20,325 bases of DNA from an uncultured Solobacterium sp. (GCA_905235315.1 CAJOLG010000024.1:1-20325), one strand, 5' to 3'. Shown: positions 1-6,258, counted from the stretch's first letter. Translations and numbers: made by a program. The notes: generated by a model not told the origin, from the sequence alone.

Positions 1-213
1 ATGACATCCTTTGGCGTGAGGTGATAATGACCGCAGGGTCATTATCGGAGTCCTGACGCCTTTGCAGGTGCCTATATATTTGCCGGTAACGTAGTGCCCG
101 AATTTGCCCCGATCCAAAGGATCGAGGACTAGCCACCAGGCAATGAGGGGGCACTTAGGCTAGTCAACAAGGGCTTTTACAAGCCCCTAGCTTTAGCTAT
201 GGGGTTATTGACC
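1..213 (+). ncRNA. IS200/IS605-type right end with omega-RNA-like fold (partial element)
   Basis: No intact ORF is seen here. The stretch holds a perfect 10-bp stem with a 4-nt loop (23-32/37-46), an 8-bp stem GACTAGCC/GGCTAGTC (127-134/158-165), and a terminal hairpin at 184-204 (CCCC-TAGC paired with GCTA-GGGG, one bulged T). GGGCTT at 171-176 can compete by pairing with AAGCCC at 181-186. Serial hairpins ending in a C-rich/G-rich stem are typical of TnpB-associated right ends, where the 3' part of the transposon is transcribed as the guide RNA scaffold. A short open frame ends at a TAG at 130-132 and could be the TnpB tail, but it is interrupted by stops upstream. Any tnpB would lie before base 1. 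The exact 3' boundary is uncertain by several bases. Confidence 0.45.
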
Positions 214-284
214 TTCTGTGTTCTCCGTTTCTCACTGTGCACGAGGGGTTCCCCCACGCTTCTTCTAATATCATACCAAAAGAA

Positions 285-310
285 ACAGGGCAGTGTTCCC
301 ACTGCCCTGT
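285..310 (-). terminator. Intrinsic terminator of the uracil permease gene
   Basis: A perfect 11-bp stem (ACAGGGCAGTG with its complement) closes a 4-nt loop. Read on the - strand it is followed by TTTCTTTT. It lies just past the permease stop codon. Confidence 0.8.
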
Positions 311-332
311 CATGCATACTCTGTCGATACGG

Positions 333-1799
333 TTACTTCTGTTTCTTTTCGAGGTCTTCCACATCCACTTCGCTCATATTGGCTGCGGCAGCGGTAAGAC
401 CGTCGGTTTCCTCATCACTGACCAGATGTCCCTCATTGACAACGAGGTTGGTGATGATACCCATGATCAGCGCGGTAGCCAGTGCAGTGATTGTGAGCAG
501 CGGGCCGCCGGTTGTCTTGTTGGTGCCGAAGTTCAGGGTCAGGCCGCCGATGCCGGTAACCAGTACCGCACTGACAACGAAGAGATTCTTGTTGGAGCCG
601 AGGTCAACCCGCTTCAGCATCTGAAGACCGGAGACTGCGATGAAGCCGTACAGCGCAACGCAGGCACCGCCCATGACGCACTTCGGAATCGAGTTGATCA
701 GTGCGACAAACGGTGTGAAGAACGAGAGAACCATACAGCCGATGCCGGCAGTGATGATCGTAACGATCGAAGCGTTTCCGGTGATCGCAACACAGCCGAT
801 GGATTCGCCGTATGTGGTATTTGCGGCACCGCCGAAGAAACCGCCGACGATGGATCCGATACCGTCACCGAGCAGGGTGCGGTCAAGACCCGGATCGGAG
901 ATGAGATCACGGTTGATGATCGAACCGAGGTTCTTGTGGTCTGCGATATGCTGGGCAAGTTCGACGACTGCGATCGGAACGAAGGTGATCGCAATGTTGG
1001 AGAGCGCTGCACCGTCAATGTTCTTTAAGGTGCCGGACTGAATCGCAGAAACAAAGGTGAACTGCGGTACCCGGATCAAAGACGCAAGGGTGAACGGGTG
1101 GAACGCTTCATACAGCGAGCTGAAGTCGGTAATCTTGAGCGCTTCGATGCCTGCCGCATTTCCGATGAGTGTCAGAACCAGCGCAAGCACATAGCCGGCA
1201 GCGATACCGACCACAAACGGAATCAGCTTGATGAGCTTATTGCCGCGCACGGAAGCGACGACAATTGCCAGGAAGGTAATCGCACCGACCAGAATGGTCA
1301 GCAGGCTGTAGTTCGCACCGCCGTTGGTTGCCATCCAGGAAGTTGCGGTTCCCGAGAGGGAAAGACCGATGAGCGCAACGATCGGGCCGATGATGACAGC
1401 CGGCATGATCTTGTTGACCCAGCCGCTGCCGACAGCCTTGATGATCAGAGCGATCACGACATAGACAAGACCGGCAAACAGGATACCGAGGATAACACCC
1501 CAGTAGCCGTAATTCTGGCCGAGGACCGCAGCGTAGGCGCCGAGGAATGTGAAGGAGCTTCCGAGGAATACCGGGCTCTTTTTGTTTGTGAAGAAGATAT
1601 AGACCAGGGAACCGATACCTGCACCGAACAGTGCAGCTGCCGGATCAAAGTAGAGTGTTTCACCGGAAGCTGTCGGGAAACTCGACATCAGCATCGGTAC
1701 CAGCAGGGTCGCCGCCATGATTGCGATCATCTGCTGGAATGCGAAGATCAGCGTCTGGGACTGTTTTGGTTTGTCTTCTACGTTGTACAACAGTTTCAT
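333..1799 (-). CDS. uraA: Uracil permease, NCS2 (nucleobase:cation symporter-2) family
   Basis: This 488-aa multi-pass membrane protein probably imports uracil with a proton for pyrimidine salvage. It opens with the family-type first helix (QTLIFAFQQMIAIMAATL, about 15-32). Its putative substrate-site residues match the UraA pattern: E280 and H284 in VVELAQHIADH, and E332 in TTYGESIG. The length is slightly above the usual 430-ish residues, with an extended acidic tail of about 20 residues. The start is set by GAGGAGG upstream of the ATG. It is monocistronic: its own terminator lies downstream and a PyrR-type leader upstream. That leader favours uracil over xanthine or guanine as substrate, because PyrR responds to UMP. 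The gene could equally be named pyrP. Confidence 0.85.
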   Translation of the reverse strand: MKLLYNVEDKPKQSQTLIFAFQQMIAIMAATLLVPMLMSSFPTASGETLYFDPAAALFGAGIGSLVYIFFTNKKSPVFLGSSFTFLGAYAAVLGQNYGYWGVILGILFAGLVYVVIALIIKAVGSGWVNKIMPAVIIGPIVALIGLSLSGTATSWMATNGGANYSLLTILVGAITFLAIVVASVRGNKLIKLIPFVVGIAAGYVLALVLTLIGNAAGIEALKITDFSSLYEAFHPFTLASLIRVPQFTFVSAIQSGTLKNIDGAALSNIAITFVPIAVVELAQHIADHKNLGSIINRDLISDPGLDRTLLGDGIGSIVGGFFGGAANTTYGESIGCVAITGNASIVTIITAGIGCMVLSFFTPFVALINSIPKCVMGGACVALYGFIAVSGLQMLKRVDLGSNKNLFVVSAVLVTGIGGLTLNFGTNKTTGGPLLTITALATALIMGIITNLVVNEGHLVSDEETDGLTAAAANMSEVDVEDLEKKQK

Positions 1800-1846
1800 A
1801 AAATTCCATCCTCCTCAAAGCCTTCTCTTCCCGATGGGTTTTCTTC

Positions 1847-1878
1847 AAAAAAAGGAGCCCGGACACACGCAGGACTCC
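1847..1878 (-). terminator. Attenuator terminator in the uracil permease leader
   Basis: On the - strand GGAGTCC pairs with GGGCTCC (7 bp, one G-U), followed by seven T. It lies between the promoter and the permease ATG, so it can stop transcription before the gene. This is the expected terminator half of a PyrR attenuation leader. Confidence 0.7.
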
Positions 1879-1902
1879 CATTGATTTACCCCAAAAAAAT
1901 CT

Positions 1903-1932
1903 ACGGTCATCTTGCGGCATCTCTGTACCGGT
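1903..1932 (-). promoter_or_regulatory. PyrR-binding loop (candidate) in the permease leader
   Basis: The - strand leader carries ACAGAGATGCCGCAAGATG flanked by complementary ends (CGGT and ACCG). This resembles the PyrR recognition loop of Bacillota pyr leaders, whose core is roughly CCAGAGAGGCTNGCAAG. It is followed within about 30 bases by an intrinsic terminator. UMP-bound PyrR holding this loop would let the terminator form and switch the permease off. The match is by eye and not exact. Confidence 0.6.
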
Positions 1933-1947
1933 TTAAAGACTTCCCGA

Positions 1948-1953
1948 TTATAC
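1948..1953 (-). promoter_or_regulatory. -10 box of the uracil permease promoter
   Basis: A perfect TATAAT on the - strand lies about 15 bases before the PyrR-loop candidate, which fits a leader of roughly 140 nt. No convincing -35 box is seen at 16-18 bp. Confidence 0.55.
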
Positions 1954-2198
1954 TAGCACGGTGCCCAATCATTTACAACCGAAACGAATCCCGATTGAAA
2001 ATGAAAATTATGAAAGAAAAACCAGCCGTTGTATACGTACACTTCACAAGTCAGAAACGCCCCGCACGGCATGCCGGGTGAGGGAACTGGAGGCAGCGGA
2101 GTTCCCTTAAAAAAAATATATAAAAAAAACTAATTTCCGTGTGGAATGCCCGAAACTGGTTCGTACATTATATGCTACGGAAAAGAACCGCAGAAGTT
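1954..2198. other. Non-coding interval between uraA and the small peptide genes
   Basis: No gene was recognised. The interval contains a 10-bp palindrome CGGCATGCCG (2067-2076) and a hairpin with a perfect 7-bp stem GGGAACT/AGTTCCC (2082-2088/2100-2106). The hairpin is followed by an A/T-only tract at about 2107-2131. Because A rather than T follows, it does not look like a + strand terminator. The A/T tract could be an upstream promoter element for the peptide genes, but no clear -35/-10 pair was found. Confidence 0.4.
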
Positions 2199-2210
2199 GA
2201 GGTGAATGAT

Positions 2211-2378
2211 ATGAAAACGATGTTAGCGAATGAAGCACTTTCCAAGATCTGGGGCGGAGTCGAAGTGCCGCCGGAACCGGAAAAGCCGGATTTCCCGTTT
2301 ATCTACATTACCCTCGGCCATGGCAAAACAGAACCGGGACACAACGAAGAAATCTTTAACAAGGAAAAACAGTTTTAA
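2211..2378 (+). CDS. Small double-glycine-leader peptide 1 (putative bacteriocin or signal precursor)
   Basis: This 55-aa peptide of unknown function starts at the ATG preceded by GAGGTGA (2199-2205, 5-nt spacing). The longer in-frame reading from 2139 lacks such a site. Residues 1-16 (MKTMLANEALSKIWGG) look like a double-glycine leader: short, amphipathic, ending in GG at 15-16, as cleaved by C39-peptidase exporters. The predicted mature part is acidic and proline-rich (VEVPPEPEKPDFPF) and then carries GKTEPGHNEEIF at 38-49. This motif recurs in the next gene, 25 bp downstream, as GKNVPGGNEDIF. No exporter or modification enzyme is in the window. A chance short ORF is unlikely given the ribosome-binding site and the paralogue. 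The leader assignment is inference. Confidence 0.6.
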   Translation: MKTMLANEALSKIWGGVEVPPEPEKPDFPFIYITLGHGKTEPGHNEEIFNKEKQF

Positions 2379-2403
2379 AAACAGTGAAAGGAGGAAGGCG
2401 ATC

Positions 2404-2601
2404 ATGAAAATCAGGACGATGAGAATACAGGATGAACTCCTGGAAAATGTGATTGGCGGAAGCTCCGAATGGTACATCGAAGTGTCCACCGATCAGACTC
2501 CCGTCTGGTGCACCGAAGAAGGTCTTCCCAGCAAATACACCGGTACCGGAAAAAACGTACCGGGAGGAAACGAAGACATTTTTCACCCGACAGGAAGCTA
2601 G
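2404..2601 (+). CDS. Small double-glycine-leader peptide 2 (putative bacteriocin or signal precursor)
   Basis: This 65-aa peptide has a strong ribosome-binding site, AAAGGAGG (2387-2394), 9 nt before the ATG. Residues 8-19 (IQDELLENVIGG) match the usual double-glycine leader pattern: acidic and hydrophobic residues alternating, L at -7 and V/I just before GG. The predicted mature part starts SSEWYIEVSTDQTP, has one cysteine (C36), two tryptophans (W23 and W35), and ends with GKNVPGGNEDIF (49-60) plus five residues. The motif GKxxPGxNE(E/D)IF is shared with peptide 1, so the two are paralogues despite different leaders and middles. They share a transcript that ends at the terminator 12 bp downstream. 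A single cysteine rules out an internal disulphide. Function is not known. Confidence 0.65.
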   Translation: MKIRTMRIQDELLENVIGGSSEWYIEVSTDQTPVWCTEEGLPSKYTGTGKNVPGGNEDIFHPTGS

Positions 2602-2612
2602 AATCACAGGAT

Positions 2613-2636
2613 GAGGCCCAAAAGGCCTCTTTTTTT
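2613..2636 (+). terminator. Intrinsic terminator of the small-peptide operon
   Basis: GAGGCC and GGCCTC form a 6-bp stem around CAAAA, followed by seven T, just after the second peptide gene. Confidence 0.8.
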
Positions 2637-2677
2637 GTCATCCGGGCCGGTTGGTTTCCGGGCGCGGTACAGACTGT

Positions 2678-2705
2678 AAAAACGGAGCGGTCAGGCCGCC
2701 CCGTT
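2678..2705 (-). terminator. Intrinsic terminator of sdpR-sdpI
   Basis: On the - strand AACGGGGCGG pairs with CCGCTCCGTT (10 bp, one G-U) around CCTGA and runs into five T. It lies just past the sdpI stop and faces the peptide-operon terminator. Confidence 0.75.
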
Positions 2706-2728
2706 GATTGTTTATTAATTCTTCAAAA

Positions 2729-3379
2729 TCAGGCTTCGTTTTTCGCCTTTTTCCGGTACAGAAGATACGAATACACCACCGGACACAATACCGCCAGCAG
2801 GATGACCGGAAACATAACATAATATTCATGCGCGGACAGAACAAACCCGGAAAGGAGGATCAGAAGTCCTGCTGCCATATATACCGGCCCTGCCATCCGG
2901 TGGGTCTTTGTCCAGTTTTCATCATCCGCAAGCGTCCAGGGAAGCTTGATTCCGATGGTGTAGTTCGGCCGGCATTTGGGAAGATAATTGCCGATCACGA
3001 TGAAGAGGATTCCCACAAACAGGGAGGCGGCGGTATTCGCGTTGACGGGGTGGCCCAATGCGGTGGGATAGACCATCACGGAGGTTAACAGACTGACTGC
3101 CGGCACGATCCAGAGCACCAGCTGGTTTACCTTCTTCACCACATTCGGGTTTTTCGGATCGGTTCCTGTCACAAATACCGTAAACAGCTGAATCAGCGCA
3201 AGTACCGCAGGCATGCCGAATACCGCAGCCGGCTTTGACAGATATCCGTCAATCTCTCCTGCCGCATTCCAGTGCACGGGCAGCTGGTCGGGAAGCTTAT
3301 TCCACAGCAGCAGTCCGAATACTGCCGGAAGAAAGGTCAGTAAGGTTGTTATGATAATCAGTTTCTTTTCATATTTCAT
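2729..3379 (-). CDS. sdpI: SdpI family membrane protein (DUF1648 plus SdpI domain)
   Basis: This 216-aa membrane protein has about six predicted helices. The N-terminal half carries the DUF1648 pattern (LPDQLPVHWNAAGEIDGY, about 30-47). The C-terminal half carries the SdpI signature GNYLPKCRPNYTIGIKLPWT followed by the WTKTHR segment. In Bacillus subtilis SdpI gives immunity to the SdpC killing factor and sequesters the repressor SdpR at the membrane. Here it overlaps the sdpR-like gene by 11 bp, so the two are translationally coupled. No sdpC-like toxin gene is visible, but two unknown small peptide genes converge on it from the left. Family membership is firm. An immunity role is inferred, as many SdpI homologues have no known partner. 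Confidence 0.85.
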   Translation of the reverse strand: MKYEKKLIIITTLLTFLPAVFGLLLWNKLPDQLPVHWNAAGEIDGYLSKPAAVFGMPAVLALIQLFTVFVTGTDPKNPNVVKKVNQLVLWIVPAVSLLTSVMVYPTALGHPVNANTAASLFVGILFIVIGNYLPKCRPNYTIGIKLPWTLADDENWTKTHRMAGPVYMAAGLLILLSGFVLSAHEYYVMFPVILLAVLCPVVYSYLLYRKKAKNEA

Positions 3380-3647
3380 CAGAAGATTCTCCTTTCAGGT
3401 CACTCAGCCACAGCATCACTTCCTCCACCACCGAGGTGTTCAGTTCGTAAAAGATAAAGTTCTTCTCCCTGGTCTCCGCAAGCAGCCCGGCTTTTTTCAG
3501 AATGCCGAGATGATAGGAAACCGTCGCATTGGTCATATCGAACTTTGCGGCGATCTCTCCGGCGGACATCCTTCCCTCTTTCAACATGGTCAGGATTTCC
3601 CGCCTGACGGGATCTGCCAGGGCCTTGAAGGTTTCGCCGAATCCCAT
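3369..3647 (-). CDS. sdpR: ArsR-family repressor, SdpR-like
   Basis: This 92-aa winged-helix repressor reads like SdpR: FKALADPVRREILTMLKEG (about 6-24), then the recognition helix region MTNATVSYHLGILKKAGL, then the wing with EKNFIFYEL. It has no cysteine-rich metal-binding motif, so it is not a typical metal sensor. It is first in a two-gene operon with sdpI. The promoter is covered by two abutting palindromes (3668-3699), which strongly suggests autorepression. In B. subtilis such repression is relieved when toxin-bound SdpI captures SdpR. The start is supported by AAGGAG upstream of the ATG. Confidence 0.85.
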   Translation of the reverse strand: MGFGETFKALADPVRREILTMLKEGRMSAGEIAAKFDMTNATVSYHLGILKKAGLLAETREKNFIFYELNTSVVEEVMLWLSDLKGESSDEI

Positions 3648-3667
3648 GTCCTGTCTCCTTTCTCAAT

Positions 3668-3699
3668 TTAGAAATGTTTCTAATTAGAAATATTTCTAA
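3668..3699. promoter_or_regulatory. Tandem palindromic operators for the SdpR-like repressor
   Basis: Two 16-bp sites lie end to end: TTAGAAATGTTTCTAA (3668-3683, one mismatch from a perfect palindrome) and TTAGAAATATTTCTAA (3684-3699, perfect). They sit directly downstream of the sdpR -10 box and cover its start of transcription. This is the classic layout for ArsR-family autorepression. The 16-bp centre spacing places the sites on different helical faces. Confidence 0.75.
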
Positions 3700-3703
3700 A
3701 TAC

Positions 3704-3731
3704 ATTATAGTTACCGGTTCCGGTTTGGCAA
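3704..3731 (-). promoter_or_regulatory. sdpR-sdpI promoter
   Basis: On the - strand TTGCCA (3726-3731) and TATAAT (3704-3709) are separated by 16 bp. The operators lie immediately downstream. Confidence 0.65.
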
Positions 3732-3753
3732 GAGGTGTTCGTGTGAATTTATG
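3725..3753 (+). promoter_or_regulatory. Candidate ftsH promoter
   Basis: TTGGCA (3725-3730) and a weaker -10, TTTATG (3748-3753), are 17 bp apart. The predicted start lies about 10 bases before the CIRCE element. Its -35 box occupies the same bases as the divergent sdpR -35 box. Confidence 0.4.
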
Positions 3754-3769
3754 TGAAATGCGCAAAAGG

Positions 3770-3796
3770 TTAGCACTCTAAGAACGAGTGTGCTAA
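3770..3796 (+). promoter_or_regulatory. CIRCE operator (HrcA site) upstream of ftsH
   Basis: The element is TTAGCACTC, a 9-bp spacer, then GTGTGCTAA. It matches the CIRCE consensus TTAGCACTC-N9-GAGTGCTAA with one mismatch and the exact spacing. It lies 30 bp before the ftsH ATG, so the heat-shock repressor HrcA probably controls ftsH here. Confidence 0.85.
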
Positions 3797-3826
3797 ACTT
3801 ACCTGTATCGAAAGGAGGGCTTTTTC

Positions 3827-5683
3827 ATGAACGAAGTAAACAAACCAAAAAAGCCCATGATCTACTACTATGCGATCGTCCTTCTGGTGATGATGCTGGT
3901 GAATCTGTTCATGATTCCGGCAATCCACCGGGCAGAGGTGAAGGAGGTGGATTACGGAACCTTCATGAAAGCCACCGAAGCCCAGCAGATCAAGGAAGTG
4001 GAAATTGATACCACCCAGAATCAGATTATCTACACCCTGAACGATGATGAAGATCAGATCTACAAGACCGGCCTGATGGATGATCCGGGTCTCACCGAAC
4101 GTCTGTACAGCTCCGGAGCGGTATTCAAAACCGAAATCCATGAGCAGGCTTCCCCGCTGGTCAGCTTCCTGCTGACCTGGGTACTTCCGGTCGTCTTCTT
4201 CTATGCGATCGGCCAGCTGCTCATGAGGCGGTATATGAATAAGGAGGGCGGCGGTTCTTCCCTCATGTTCAACATGGGAAAATCGAATGCCCGTGTCTAC
4301 ATCAAATCCACAACCGGGATCCTGTTCAAGGATGTCGCGGGAGAAGATGAAGCCAAGGAATCCCTGCAGGAGATTGTCACCTATCTTCACGATCCCGCCC
4401 GCTACACGGAGATCGGCGCATCCATGCCGAAAGGCATCCTGCTGGTGGGGCCTCCGGGAACCGGCAAAACCATGCTGGCGAAAGCCGTGGCCGGAGAATC
4501 CAACGTGCCGTTCTTCTCGATCAGCGGATCGGAATTTGTCGAAATGTTTGTCGGTATGGGCGCATCCAAGGTGCGTGACCTGTTCCGTCAGGCAAAAGAA
4601 AAAGCACCGTGCATCGTCTTCATTGATGAAATCGATGCGATCGGCGGAAAACGGGCAGGCGGCAATCTCGGCGGAAATGATGAGCGGGAACAGACCCTCA
4701 ATCAGCTGCTCACCGAAATGGACGGCTTTGAAAGCAATAACGGTGTGGTGATTCTTGCGGCGACCAACCGCCCGGAGAATCTCGACCCCGCATTACTGCG
4801 GCCGGGCCGGTTTGACCGCCGGGTTCCGGTTGAACTCCCGGATCTTCAGGGACGGGAAGATATCCTGCGGGTCCATGCCGCAAAGGTGAAGACCGACCCG
4901 GATATCGACTACGGTGCGATTGCCCGCATGGCAAGCGGTGCCAGCGGTGCAGAACTCGCCAACATCGTCAATGAGGCTGCCCTGCGCGCCGTGCGGGAAA
5001 ACCGCAAAACCGTTACCCAGCGAGACCTGGAAGAAAGCATTGAAGTGGTCTTTGCGGGTTACCAGAAGAAGAATGCCATCCTCACCGATGAGGAGAAGCG
5101 CACGGTTGCCTACCATGAAACCGGGCATGCACTGGTCGCTGCCCTGCAGACCGACTCTGCGCCGGTTCAGAAGATCACGATCATCCCCCGCACCTCGGGT
5201 GCGCTCGGTTATACGATGCAGGTAGAGGAAGGAAACCATTACCTGTATACCAAGACCGAACTGGAAAACAAGATTGCGACCCTGACCGCCGGCCGGGCAG
5301 CGGAAGAACTGAAATTCGGTTCGATTTCCACCGGAGCCTCCAATGACATTGAGCAGGCCACAAAGATCGCCCGCTCGATGATCACCCGCTACGGCATGAG
5401 TGATGCCTTTGACATGGTGGCCATGGAACAGGTACAGAACCAGTACCTCGGCGGAGATACTTCCCTGGCGTGCAGTGAAGCGACGGCTGCGGATATTGAC
5501 CGCAAGGTCATTGAACTCGTCCGCGCCCAGCACGAAAAAGCCAAAAAACTTCTCCAGGAGCACATTGCGGATCTGGACCGCCTCGCCGATTATCTCTACA
5601 CCAGGGAAACCATTACCGGTGAGGAGTTCATGAACATCCTGCATCAGACCGAACCCGCGGTTCTCACACCGGAAGCGGCCTGA
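3827..5683 (+). CDS. ftsH: ATP-dependent zinc metalloprotease FtsH
   Basis: This 618-aa membrane-anchored AAA+ protease degrades misfolded membrane proteins and some regulators. Two membrane helices (about 12-31 and 111-133) flank an extracytoplasmic domain. The AAA module shows Walker A GPPGTGKT (208-215), Walker B IVFIDEID (about 263-270), and the second region of homology from ATNRPENLDPALLRPGRFDR (312-331). The zinc site is HETGH at 430-434, with the further ligand expected in the SNDIEQAT segment. The middle residue is T where many FtsH proteins have A. The start follows AAAGGAGGG (3811-3819). It stands alone rather than next to tilS-hpt, and is preceded by CIRCE, so heat-shock control by HrcA is likely. 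Confidence 0.95.
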   Translation: MNEVNKPKKPMIYYYAIVLLVMMLVNLFMIPAIHRAEVKEVDYGTFMKATEAQQIKEVEIDTTQNQIIYTLNDDEDQIYKTGLMDDPGLTERLYSSGAVFKTEIHEQASPLVSFLLTWVLPVVFFYAIGQLLMRRYMNKEGGGSSLMFNMGKSNARVYIKSTTGILFKDVAGEDEAKESLQEIVTYLHDPARYTEIGASMPKGILLVGPPGTGKTMLAKAVAGESNVPFFSISGSEFVEMFVGMGASKVRDLFRQAKEKAPCIVFIDEIDAIGGKRAGGNLGGNDEREQTLNQLLTEMDGFESNNGVVILAATNRPENLDPALLRPGRFDRRVPVELPDLQGREDILRVHAAKVKTDPDIDYGAIARMASGASGAELANIVNEAALRAVRENRKTVTQRDLEESIEVVFAGYQKKNAILTDEEKRTVAYHETGHALVAALQTDSAPVQKITIIPRTSGALGYTMQVEEGNHYLYTKTELENKIATLTAGRAAEELKFGSISTGASNDIEQATKIARSMITRYGMSDAFDMVAMEQVQNQYLGGDTSLACSEATAADIDRKVIELVRAQHEKAKKLLQEHIADLDRLADYLYTRETITGEEFMNILHQTEPAVLTPEAA

Positions 5684-5700
5684 CGAACGCTGTCCCAATA

Positions 5701-5732
5701 ACAGGAAAAAGCCCTCGCGGGCTTTTTTCTGT
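5701..5732. terminator. Bidirectional terminator after ftsH, copy of the sorE terminator
   Basis: ACAGGAAAAAGCCC pairs across TCGC with GGGCTTTTTTCTGT and is followed by TTTTTT. It ends ftsH on the + strand. A nearly identical sequence lies at 14868-14900 downstream of the sorE-like gene, so this copy probably came with the adjacent pseudogene fragment. Confidence 0.85.
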
Positions 5733-5750
5733 TTTTTAAGCAATTGCCTG

Positions 5751-5842
5751 CATCCACGGTTACGCTGAAGTATTCGAAGATCGGTTTTTCCGCTTACGGA
5801 TTCCAAAGGCCGCTGTGTGCTTTACAACAGGCAGCCGGTTTC
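5751..5842 (-). pseudogene. Decayed 3' fragment of a sorE-like dehydrogenase gene
   Basis: Read on the - strand this stretch aligns without gaps to 14943-15034, the last codons of the sorE-like gene. A hand count gives 80 of 92 positions identical. It encodes ACCKAHSGLWNP, then a TAA (5794-5796) where the intact gene has GAA, then AEKPIFEYFSVTVDA. The intact gene's last codon and stop are missing: about 24 nt present at 14919-14942 are absent here, between short TGC repeats. The terminator beyond it is also duplicated (5701-5732). No trace of the upstream part of the gene was found to the right, where a new promoter begins. It is a relic of a duplication or of a former second copy. Confidence 0.8.
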
Positions 5843-5875
5843 ATTATCGTATGAGATCGATTCGCAGTTATGATA

Positions 5876-5904
5876 TTGTTCCGCCATCATCCTGCCACTA
5901 TAAT
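5876..5904 (+). promoter_or_regulatory. Promoter of the 95-aa protein gene
   Basis: TTGTTC (5876-5881) and TATAAT (5899-5904) are separated by 17 bp, giving a start of transcription near 5911 and a leader of about 60 nt. Confidence 0.6.
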
Positions 5905-5970
5905 TAGCCTAAAGTACCCGATATATTTATCGTTCACACATGATAATAAACAGACAGGAGGGATTTTATC

Positions 5971-6258
5971 ATGAAAAAGAAGGAACCCAAAACCGGAACG
6001 ATCGTCACCAAATTTGTCGACACAGCACCCCTCATTTCCCCGTACAAGAACGCCGGTGCCGGCAGGAACGGTTTCGTCAGAATGCTTAAAGAGAACAAAA
6101 TCGTCATCAGCTGTGACGGGAAAGACCAGGATTACATCGTCAGCGATTATCTTTACAAAAGCGTCGAAGAAGGCGATACGGCGGTATTCGAAACCAGCGG
6201 GAATGAACTGAAACGCTTCGGTGACATCGAAAACAATCTGCCCAGAAACTTCTTATAA
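5971..6258 (+). CDS. Hypothetical protein, 95 aa
   Basis: Not recognised. This is a 95-aa soluble, lysine-rich protein without signal peptide or membrane segment. The first 35 residues are basic (MKKKEPKTGTIVTKFVDTAP). The middle alternates beta-prone stretches (KIVISCDG, QDYIVSDYLY, EGDTAVFETS), which would suit a small beta-barrel or OB/SH3-like fold, but that is only an impression. It is clearly a real gene: it has a consensus promoter and AGGAGGG (5956-5962) 8 nt before the ATG. It lies just beyond the pseudogene relic. The gap of 91 bp to the ECF gene has no terminator seen, so co-transcription is possible. Confidence 0.65.
   Translation: MKKKEPKTGTIVTKFVDTAPLISPYKNAGAGRNGFVRMLKENKIVISCDGKDQDYIVSDYLYKSVEEGDTAVFETSGNELKRFGDIENNLPRNFL

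Noticed and set aside
1098..2081. A 327-codon + strand frame, and the similar one at 237-1028, opposite the uracil permease
   Set aside because: Low-complexity shadow proteins rich in D/E/R/Q that run across a leader and terminator; the permease on the other strand explains the open frame.
2082..2106. Hairpin considered as a terminator
   Set aside because: A-rich rather than T-rich sequence follows on the + strand, and no T-run follows on the - strand.
2139..2210. Upstream in-frame extension of the first small peptide
   Set aside because: No ribosome-binding site before the GTG at 2139; the ATG at 2211 has one and yields a leader of normal length.
4793..5806. A 337-codon - strand frame opposite ftsH
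   Set aside because: Antisense shadow. It starts inside the sorE relic in the wrong frame and has no domain.
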